This document shows positions 55,221 through 64,000 of a stretch of DNA of 64,000 nt, one piece after another. Numbering within the stretch: the stretch's first letter is position 1; every line of letters starts with the position of its first letter. Position numbers and translations under genes: made by a program. The notes below the pieces were generated by a model. It was given only the letters and a program-made list of their open reading frames with translations, had not been told where the DNA came from and made no database searches. Where the stretch lies: the NCBI GenBank assembly GCA_003024785.1, contig PUQB01000107.1, forward strand, positions 415,679-479,678, written 5' to 3'. Source of the stretch: Selaginella tamariscina (Eukaryota > Streptophyta > Lycopodiopsida > Selaginellales > Selaginellaceae).

Positions 55221-55850
55221 TCCACAACCCCAACCTTGTCCTAGTACACTAGCAACAACAACATCAACCTCCATTGGAGCATGACCATCCCCAACATAAA
55301 ATGAAACTAAAGCACGCGAAGCTACAAGTGGGAAAGGTGATGTCTCATATGTTTGTGCCAGTTGTATAGCATCATCAAGGGTCATTAGAGCTAGTGCATG
55401 CATAAGCTTAACAAGGTCTTAACGAAGTGCTGGCCACAACATGCCTAATTTGATCCGCTCTGACATGTTAAGTTCTACACGAAGCAAAAAGCTCCAAAAG
55501 CAAACACCAAACTACATCACTGACTCAAATGGCTCCTGATGAATATGATGCAACCGCTGAAAAACATTGTCATAATCATCAGCATGTCCAAACACACGTT
55601 TGAAGACCGCTAAAAGAGTACTCGAATCCCATGAGTCGTTGCATCTAAATCATTGTACCACTGCACCGTCCCTTGAAAACAAGTAAAAAACTCATGCAAA
55701 ACACCAAGCATTGTCTTAGGAATGATGCAACATTGTGAAATAATCAAACTAATGGTACACGTCATCCTCAGGACTTCCACAAAAGAAATTCGTCCGAATT
55801 TGATGATTCATAACAAAAGTAGTACCATGTGCCATGGATGTTATCATCAA

Positions 55851-56341
55851 TTAAATTTAATTATTCAACTACACTTGCATAGCATTTAACAATTACATGA
55901 GTAGCTACTTCACAAATAAAGGATTTACTTGTTATGCAACCATGAAAAAAATAAAAAATTTATAAGAATGGAACATTTTTAAATAATGAAAAAACTAAAT
56001 TTAAAAAGACAAAGAAGATATAAAGAAAAAACACAAATCTAAAGAAATGGCCCTCACCTCCAATAAAAATGTGCATATTTTATTAACTTAAAACCTTAAC
56101 TTATATAAAAAGAGAGTGGTCCAAATTGAAACCAATCGGATAATTATCAAAATCTCATATAGTACATACCATTGTAACCTTACACCAAAGTAAATTTTAA
56201 TGATAATATTTTACATCATTATTTTAAATAAAAATCAATTTATAACATTAAACATTATTATTTATTGCATGTTATCATTTTGTGTTCTTGACATTTGAAG
56301 AAAACAGCATGACCTCGTAATCAGGGTAGGTTTGCAGGTGG
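55851..56341. other. AT-rich spacer
   Basis: No gene is seen. It has several A-rich runs. Its last 60 bases may contain an upstream splice acceptor (GGTTTGCAG) for the coding region that follows. Confidence 0.45.
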
Positions 56342-57651
56342 ATGGAGCAGCTCCCCAAATGCAAGACGATCAAGGATTACGATTGGCAGGGCAGAGCAGA
56401 GAAATCCGACGTGGAATGGGCGAGAGAGCATGGATTCGGTCAGCTCCTGGACACCATCCTCGCCACGAAGCAGCTCAATCATGAATCCATCGCGGAATTC
56501 ATCAACAAATACGACCCTAAGCGTCATGAGACCAAGGTAAATGGCATGAATGTCACAATCACACCAGCTCTGCTGGAAGATGTCTTTGGAGTCCCTGATC
56601 AAGGCGAGAAACTGAACATTAATGCGCGCAAGAGCGTGCTTGAGCTCTACCTGACTGATCGATCGGCAAGTTATCACTTGGATGGATCCAGGATCAAAGT
56701 GGCGAATCTCGGAGAGATCCACCGAGGAAGGATCAGGTTTCTCTCCTTGTTCTTGGCAATGCGCTGCGAGAGAGATTCATACATCGGCACGTGCATTGTT
56801 GGAAGCTACGACGCCATGCTCAACAAGAACAGTGGTGTTAATTGGCTTTTCTTATGTTAAAGCGACTTGAGGAGGCCGTGAGAAGAGCTCAGGGTAAAGA
56901 TGTGTCTAAGGAAGCTTACAGCCACACTGGCGAACGACCTGGCTACTTTACACATATTCAGGCCATTATCACATACATTCTGAAGCAGCGTGCACAACTA
57001 GCAGTGGCACATATAGATTTAGCGAAAAGCATAGGTTGGCGTCTTCGTCAAGCCAAGACCAAAGGACGGAGTGCAATGACAGGAATGGGCAGGCAAAGAA
57101 GCACAAGGCGGTTGTATATATAGCACCCATGCCATCCTCACATGGAGTCCCTGAACAGTCACTGAGCACGGCAACGATCACTTCTAACAACGACATGAGG
57201 GAGGCCTTTGAGGGGCTACGAGTGCAACTCCATACTGACTTGGGAAACCTGTATACGGAGTTGCAAAACATATTCAACAGGGTCGAGCAAGACAAGACAG
57301 GCAGTTGCAACAGCTTAAGAAGCAGGTTGCTGCTTATGAAGGTATGTTAGAGCATTTCACAAAGCAGGCAGGCACACCCTGGAGAGCACGATTGCAATAC
57401 AGGAGATTATGAGGAACGAGACCGCAAGTCACAGGGAGCATGCGGAGAGACTGAAGAATGCGGAATGCCAGCTTATGGTGGTGGAAGGGGAAAATGCCAA
57501 GCTGAAACAGGAGAAGCACGAGCTTGAAGAAGAAAATGCCAAGCTCAGAAAGGAGAATGACGAACTTCGAATGGTAGCAGGACTAGACTTCCTGCTCGCC
57601 GCTCAGCAAAAGCAGGTGGAGGAGGGTGATGACAGGCTTGGCCTAACCTGA
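56342..57651 (+). CDS. Unrecognised coding region with C-terminal coiled coil
   Basis: The first frame (56342-56860, 172 residues, MEQLPKCKTIKDYDWQGRAE) is higher in GC than its surroundings. It has a region HESIAEFINKYDPKRHE, then VNGMNVTITPALLEDVFGVP. This resembles the N-terminal part of plant transposon-associated proteins (plant mobile domain or Transposase_32 type), where a 'V-G--I-I----I---L--P' pattern recurs. That assignment is tentative. Coding continues in other frames: LKRLEEAVRRAQGKDVSKEA to about 57123, a serine-rich linker, and finally 57409-57651 with a clear heptad coiled coil (LKNAECQLMVVEGENAKLKQ, then EKHELEEENAKLRKENDELR). Frame changes could be introns (a GT...AAAG stretch lies near 56833-56864) or decay. 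No terminal repeats were found around it. Confidence 0.45.
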
Positions 57652-58805
57652 GAGATATGTAAGTTTATTTACTAGTAACAGTTTTGGGATATAATTGCAT
57701 GTCAAGTCACTCCTGATCGCTAGATCGGAGGGGCAATGACACACAGACACACATGAATGCATGTGCTTTTTTCATTAGTACATATATTTCTCGAGAAACG
57801 GTATCTAGAATTTATACCCGTGTATATGTATATAAGATATTGATAATCATGTCTCATATAATTTATAAAGATGTATATACTACATCAATAATGGCTTACA
57901 GATGAATGATTACCTATGTATATATGATGTGTTTATGTACACACAGTTTCTCACATATCTATATATACATATATATGAAATTTTCCATTACTATGGCGCT
58001 GCATGCGAGTGTGTCTGTGTTTACAGAATATTAATGACTGAAAGCCTATAAAGTCGTAAGGTGTACGTGTGTACAGACATGGTGCAGTCTATGCATCAAA
58101 CCATCGTCTTATCTGTATCGAGTCATAGTCCACGCAGTCAAATGTCTTCCAGTAATGCATACATACTTGGCGAGTAGGGTCGACCTTTATTTAAACTTAA
58201 ATTTAGAGGTAGAAAAAGATTTTTTAGTTGTTTACATCTTAATAAAAACTTAAATCATGATAATTAAATAAATTTACATTTGCATTATTAGTTAACTATT
58301 AGTTTTAAAAGTTAGTAGATTATATTAGCACACACACCCACACCCACACCTGTATATAATTAAAATGTAAATACTGCTGTAATGTATATTTAATTATAAA
58401 AGTTATAAATTATAAAAAGAAAAAATTAGAAAAGAAGTAAAGTACATGAGGAGATGAGGAAGACATTGGTAATAACAATGATGTTGATAAGAAGGTCGTT
58501 CCTGCTATTGTTTTTCATGTGCATGCCATAATCCACGCTGCCCACGCCCTCTCCAAATTGTATGTACTTAAAAAACATAAAGTCACCCTTAAATTTAAAA
58601 GTAAATAATATTTATTACTAGTACACATGTCCATCATTGGTGGACTTAATTATTTATTAATAATTTATTAATTAATGGATCTTTAACCTAGTTGTTATGT
58701 TTAACCTAGCAAGTTTATTTTTAAATTGGAACCTTAACCTAGTTATTATTTTAACCTAATGAGTTTATAATTAAGTTCTTAGGTTTTCAACACGTGGCTG
58801 TTAAG
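57652..58805. other. AT-rich spacer with microsatellites
   Basis: No gene is seen. Many (TA)n and (CA)n runs occur, for example 57825-57975 and 58331-58350. A diverged direct repeat (TTAACCTAGTTRTTATNTTTAA) occurs at about 58684-58721 and 58734-58768, just before the LTR at 58806. Confidence 0.5.
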
Positions 58806-60462
58806 TGTCAGAGTTTAACCCGGAGGGCTAACGCGTGGCAACACATGCTGCCAAGTGGCCTTTTGGTGTTAATTCCCTATGTGAGCGACGCTAAGTCTTC
58901 CAAGACAACCCCAAAAGTCTAACTCAAATGCCTAGTTAAACAAAAGACTTAGAGTCCTACCCTAAGTCCCCTAGAATGATCATCCCTCAAACCCTAGAGG
59001 ATATTCCAAATAGATTTTAGGATCCTATCCTAGTAGACCTAGATAGGCTCATGCCCTAACCCCACAAAGGAGATGTGTTTCACACATGCCCCCGTGACAG
59101 AGCTAAGGCATCGTCACTTATCTCTTGAGGAATCACCCTCATCCGGGAGTACAACCCCTTTAGGGCGACAAGAGGGTACTTTGAACCACGACTAACCCTA
59201 GGGGTTTGAGTCCCTATACCTAGGGTTAGTACTTAGTGAGGACACGAGTCTGCACCATTGGCAAACACGAGTGTTCTGCTAAGCAAACTCCCTAAGGCTA
59301 AGTTTGGATAACCCTAAGTACATAACCTTGCGAGTGCTTCACGAAAAGGCTCCTGTTAACAAGCTTAAATTATTCAACCCCTGGATTCTTGCATAAGCAC
59401 ACCTAGTTACGAGACCTAACCTCCCTTGAGCAAATGCCCAAGGCTTAGCACCTTAGCGCGAGCACAAGCATGCCTGTTTGTCAGAGTATCTAACCTCGTT
59501 GGCGACAAGCCCATGGCATAACCCCAAAGGACATGCCTTGGGCTTGTACCATGTGATGTTAGCCCAGTGTTACATCTCCATGTGACACTGCCTTCCCCGA
59601 TGTGGGCTATCATGTTATAGCCCTTAGATTCAAAAGATGCACCAAGTGCCACAAACATGGCTCCTAAATGCCAACTCTAGAACCCCTTAGTGAACCCTCA
59701 AGAACTGGTAATGTAAACCTGTCAAACAAGATCCTACACCCACAGTTGGTCAAGGACACGGATGTGCCTTGCTTGGCCATGAGTGCTACACCTAACTTGA
59801 TGGGAGGAGGAGGCTGGAGACAAGCCTCAACCTCTACCTCTTGGAACGTGCATCCCAACAAGACTTCCCAAGCATGGATTTGCCAACGTTAAGGGTAAGC
59901 TACCCCGAAGGTGGGACGTACCCCTGTCATTTGGAAGTTAGGGCGGCACAACAGAGGATTGTGCCTTGACGACATAAGCTAGAGCTTGCACCGGGAGAAG
60001 AGTAATGAGCTCAGTCATGAACCCAGGAACCCTCACTCCTACATACTCTACCTTATTTATGTGACGGAGCCCCCCCCCCCCTATTTTCCTACATGAGTAA
60101 GTGGGTTGGCATGGAAATGCCAGCCCTTAGAGAAATTGAGTTGTCCTAACCTAACCCTAAACCTAACCCCTAGGGCGTGGGTTAGGTCAACCCTAGGGGT
60201 GTCCTTAACCCTTATTTGACAAGCTATACTTTGCAAAACCCCTAACTTGGAACGTCAAAACGGGGGAGAGTTTTTTAAATGGAAGTGCTAGCTTCGCTTA
60301 GAGTTTCTTGCAAATACCTAATGACACCTGGCTGGACCATCACTAGATACCCAAGTGCACTATGTGGCCTGTTTATTCTACATCTAGGGTTTGTCACATA
60401 ATCTAGTAGGTAACAACAGTCAATGTCCAAAGTAAAGAGGAGTCATAGTAGAAACTATGACA
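58806..60462 (-). repeat. Long LTR of the A-like relative
   Basis: It aligns with 53613-55220 over its whole length and with the A LTR over its last 800 bases. That places the shorter A LTR as a deletion form, or the long one as an expansion. It contains a run of about 12 C at 60068-60079 and the (CCTAA)n-like tract. Confidence 0.8.
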
Positions 60463-60850
60463 CACTCCCCGCCTTTGAAAATGTCAACGTCCTCGTTGAC
60501 ATCCAACTCCAAGACTAGATAATGTTAAAAAAACTAACCAAAACTAACATATCACTCTATGCGGAGTTAGCCAAAAGTTTACATAATTTCATTACCCCCT
60601 TGCATTACACGAAGCCAAGTACTTTAGAACCGTCGTTCACTAAGTCGTAAACCCAGCTGCCGGAGGCACCACCTGCAACATGAAGTCACTTTGAGACCTT
60701 TTGCACGTTTGCAAAGTTTGTCACCCGACGCACACAACACTGGTTAATTTCTTTACTTAACTAGAATTTATATTGGAGGCCTTTAGTTAGTGTTGTTGCC
60801 GGCCCCTTGGTTAATAAAAAATCAAGACTTGCTTTATTCCTTAATATCAA
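58806..60850 (-). mobile_element. Partial A-like LTR element, 3' LTR and 3' internal end
   Basis: The LTR 58806-60462 (1,657 bp, TGTCAGAGTTTAACCC to AACTATGACA) is followed by the same PPT as element A (CACTCCCCGCCTTTGAAAATG on the plus strand, split as 60463-60483). About 380 bp of internal sequence then matches 12880-13250 of A. Similarity stops near 60.84 kb before the chromodomain. The rest of the element is missing, unrecognisably decayed, or replaced. Old. No coding part remains. Confidence 0.8.
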
Positions 60851-63800
60851 ACGCTATTGACAACCCTGTCGTCTTAGTACACAACAAGCACTTTGACGTC
60901 CATCTCAAGTGCTTAACGAAACGCCTTCTTGTTTCTTTGATTTTTCAATGGTCCCACATCTCCACATGTTACGATATTATAGCTTTACATTTCTACATCC
61001 CTCGGTGTTTCTCATTACCCCTTTTCATAAGGGTCTGCTTACTATACCTATTCCCCTTTAATATATAGTTACGCCAGACTAGGTATGAGACTTTTATCAG
61101 AATCAAGCTCTTTTCTGATACTAAAGTACTTCTCTTGAAACCCTATTCTTTGTAGACATGTCAATCTGGCCAAAGGCGATCACAAAAGCACATGGTTGTA
61201 CACATGTATACAACAAGGTCATGCCAACTTGAAATTAACCCATCCACTTGATGTGTCATTGACATAATTCATTCCCAATGAGAATTAAATTCAAGTCAAA
61301 TCTATTACCAAGTGTAATAGCACTATATTCACTTTTCGCAACCGACTTTGTACTCTTTCATAACACCGACCAACTCAGGGACCAGATAAGCTAACATACC
61401 TTTCTTACAAACCAATGTGGAAACCAAGAAATTCAACCCATTTCTAGTGTCTTAATCGACAATCTTTAGATAACACGTCTCTTACTAGTTACTCTCATTG
61501 TACTCATTCCTTAAAAAGCACATCATACTAGATGCCGTTCAATACTTCCTAACTCTTTATCTCACTAAGTTTAAGAATATCAAATTTTAAAACTTAGTTT
61601 CTGCGATAAGAGTCTCCCTGAACTCAGAATACTGCACGCCGCTGTAACATTATATATTTCCAACTCTCAAACTGATTAAAATAAATGCTCCTCAACACTA
61701 TATCGAAGTATAGCATTTCCACTAATTCAAGTAATTAGTGTTTCAAGCAAGTTCAACCTAATCTTTAATCCATAAACAATTGCAATTTCGATATTAATAC
61801 TCTTGAATGAAATTGATCGTCTTAACGTTCAATCCTAAGTTTACCAACTAGTTGTTACACTAACGGATATAACTTTACAATCATATTAATTATCGAAATG
61901 CTACAACTATAATATAGATATGGTCTTAGTTTACATGAACTGAATTTCAGTTTTGAGATGAAAATATATTGTTACGACAGTATTCCAAGGAACTGTTCAG
62001 AGACTAAAAGGAATCATGAACTAGTGTTGGTTCATCTAACTAATTTAATAAGATATCAACTTCCACATAAATGTTATCATGAAGTGTTATATCAACTTCA
62101 TGTTTTAATCATGTCTCATAATTCAATAGATCTCCCTAAACATTATTCACTCTAGACACCTAGCAATCATCAACGTATCACATTACTCCTCAAGCAATGT
62201 ATTGAGAAACTCCTCATTTCTCAACTAACTTAAAAACACGTTTCAAGTTATTACACTAAGGTACTACCTTACCAAAGTGTCAGATTCAAATCCGCTTGAG
62301 TCATGATTATGGCCACCTCATGTGATCATTAATATTGAGCGCTCCAAACTCAATTCAAGAGATACCATACTATACTTTGACAAGTCATTTATAATTAATT
62401 TTAAAAGACTGTCATAAATACTTTTAAGGTCTAAGATATGAGTATCTTAATGAATGAGGTGATAAGAAACCCCATATTTTTGGACCGAATATTGGACCAT
62501 ACGTTATGGACATTGTATCACAATCATCAAGAAGGGAGACCATCTTCTTGAACTAATCCTGCTACTCAATATCATACTTACAAGAATATTGAACTAACTC
62601 AAGGAACACCATCAAACCTTGAGATAGAATTAACAACTAACCCAAGGAATACAATCAAACCTTGAGTTAAGAATAGTTCTATTTTTTTTAATATTCCAAA
62701 GAATTGAAGATACCTACTTGACAAGTTCTCTGAATGCCCACATTTTTTACCATGATGCAAAGTCAAGAAACCGTCTTTGAATAATCATATTCAACTCTAA
62801 AATGAAATCAATATTGGAAACCAATACTAATTTCTAATTCTCATCGAATACCGACTCTCTGAGGAAGTACATGCATTTAAACCTCCAATGGAAATCCGAT
62901 TGTTACCAGCTCATTGGTAATTTTCAACATAAATTATCAAACTTAGCAAGTTTCCTTACTTTCCCGATAAACATAGTGGAGAATCCCAAATCATGCTCTT
63001 CTTAACCAAGGAATCACCCTTGTTCATCTCCACATTGCAAACAACATTACAAATTCCAAAATTAAAGAGTTAACAATGAAAATGCACAAGTGTGAACTGA
63101 ACGCCTTTACTATGCAAGTCCTTTACTCAGTAAACTAAAAAAATGTAAATGTATGTTTCCAACATTACTTTTGTGATAAATCATGCCATCCATCCAAAAA
63201 GCTGCAATGTTAGGGATGCAACATTAAATTTGTCTGTTACCAAAATCTATTATTCTATCTCATTCTTATGATCCCACATGAGATAACTTCATAATCAAGT
63301 TAGTCGAGCTAGCTAACTTGAATACAAAGTGCGTGCTTACAACCAATTAAGGTATTAAGTATACTTTGTTCAAATTAGGTAACTTGAATTTAGTAAACTA
63401 TTCTACCTAATGTTACTTATAGTTAGCATCATCAAAATATTGCGAACATCAGACAATATTTGATTACATTTGGATCTTTGAACCAATTGTTAACATATTC
63501 ATCATATGTAATATCTGACATTCTGTTGTATTATAAGTTCATCATCATAGTTTGCTTCTGGAGTTACACTCTCGAAAACATGCACTACATTTTACAACTT
63601 TTGTTAAAATGTAGTGTTCACTCTTATGTTTGAATATGCCTCTTCTCCCAAAGTTAAAAATGCATATTTAACATAAGCCTTTCCCCGTTTGAACAAAATT
63701 GCCGAACCTGATATTGAATCTTACCCTAAGCCAAAACTTAATGGACACTGTTTGTTTCCAAATCATGTGTTACCCCAAATTCAAACACCTTTAAAGAAAA

Positions 63801-64000
63801 AGAAAAATTTTCATTAATGTGTAGACTTAGGATATCACAAGACCCACCACAAGACTTAGTTTATAAGCTAGAACAAACTAACATGCCATGTCTTGTAGAA
63901 GTATATGGTAAAGTAACCTAAACGACCATAAGGTAAAATAACCTGGCATACAACTTGAAAGTTGACTTTCAAGTGTTACCTTTGACATTCGAGTCCATAA
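60851..64000. other. AT-rich gene-free region
   Basis: No coding frame of interest and no terminal repeats were recognised. An imperfect 41-bp tandem pair (AACTAACTCAAGGAACACCA-like, then TCAAACCTTGAG) lies at 62594-62676. The composition is uniform, about two-thirds A+T. It may be the decayed interior of the element starting at 58806, but nothing I can read shows this. Confidence 0.45.

Larger units (their letters stand above)
52040..55850 (-). mobile_element. Old gypsy remnant G (gag and protease), broken up by two LTR insertions
   Basis: A minus-strand gag stretch (TLDDAIQLAQTYETSPFPLV near 55.35 kb) and a protease-like stretch (IDIAVCVDGYELELQSLR then AFDLIFGVNCL near 52.45 kb) read in the same direction. 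They are separated by an A-type long LTR (53613-55220) and a family-C solo LTR (52840-53481). The simplest reading is one old element hit twice. No LTRs of its own were found. Many breaks. Confidence 0.5.

Noticed and set aside
53613-60462. LTRs at 53613 and 58806 as the two ends of one element
   Set aside because: A PPT lies only beside the right one, pointing to an interior farther right. No primer site lies between them, and the sequence between is unrelated gag and the orphan gene.
60851-64000. Short reading frames at 60790-61068 and 61958-62155
   Set aside because: They are AT-rich, lack homology or codon structure, and are expected by chance at this length.

Overview
The window reads as repeat-dense nuclear DNA of a green plant. 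The evidence is GT-AG introns, a recognisable exon of the splicing protein LSM5, a Tourist-type MITE, telo-boxes in a promoter-like spacer, Ty3/gypsy elements primed by initiator-Met tRNA, and Tat/Athila-like Ty3/gypsy copies. Two near-identical Tf1/sushi-type chromoviruses point to an early-branching lineage (streptophyte alga, bryophyte, lycophyte or fern) rather than a flowering plant. That last step is inference, and the species cannot be named from the sequence. No bacterial operon, CRISPR array or rRNA gene is present.

Layout. 1-2.39 kb: spacer holding an 815-bp Harbinger/Tourist MITE and a 30-bp tandem repeat. 2.39-10.29 kb: a Mutator-like DNA transposon (MULE) with a matching 8-bp flanking repeat. 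It carries two divergent decayed genes: a SWIM-finger transposase (+) and, unexpectedly, a spliced gene (-) joining a ParB-like domain to a DNA amino-methyltransferase. 10.65 kb: an LSM5 exon. 11.89-19.15 kb: chromovirus A on the minus strand, with LTRs, PBS, PPT and target duplication. 20.01-33.98 kb: element B, a Tat/Athila-like relative with no visible reverse transcriptase, split by the young chromovirus C1 (23.30-29.69 kb). 34.0-48.7 kb: two more B-family copies, D (-) and E (+), head to head, with a second young chromovirus C2 (40.15-46.53 kb) inside E. 48.7-55.9 kb: AT-rich gypsy debris, a tandem duplication, a hairpin, an old inverted LTR, a solo LTR of family C and an LTR of a long-LTR relative of A. 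56.3-57.7 kb: an unrecognised coding region with a C-terminal coiled coil. 58.8-61 kb: LTR and 3' internal end of another A-like element that runs on to the right. The last 3 kb is AT-rich and featureless.

Insertion order: the C elements are youngest (nested, with near-identical LTRs). B, D, E and A are older, and the AT-rich debris is oldest. The best candidate for something undescribed is the two-gene MULE. Its second gene looks like a prokaryote/phage-type DNA-modification protein that has acquired very short spliceosomal introns, and its ends carry heat-shock-element-like arrays and a motif shared with a repeat array at its centre.
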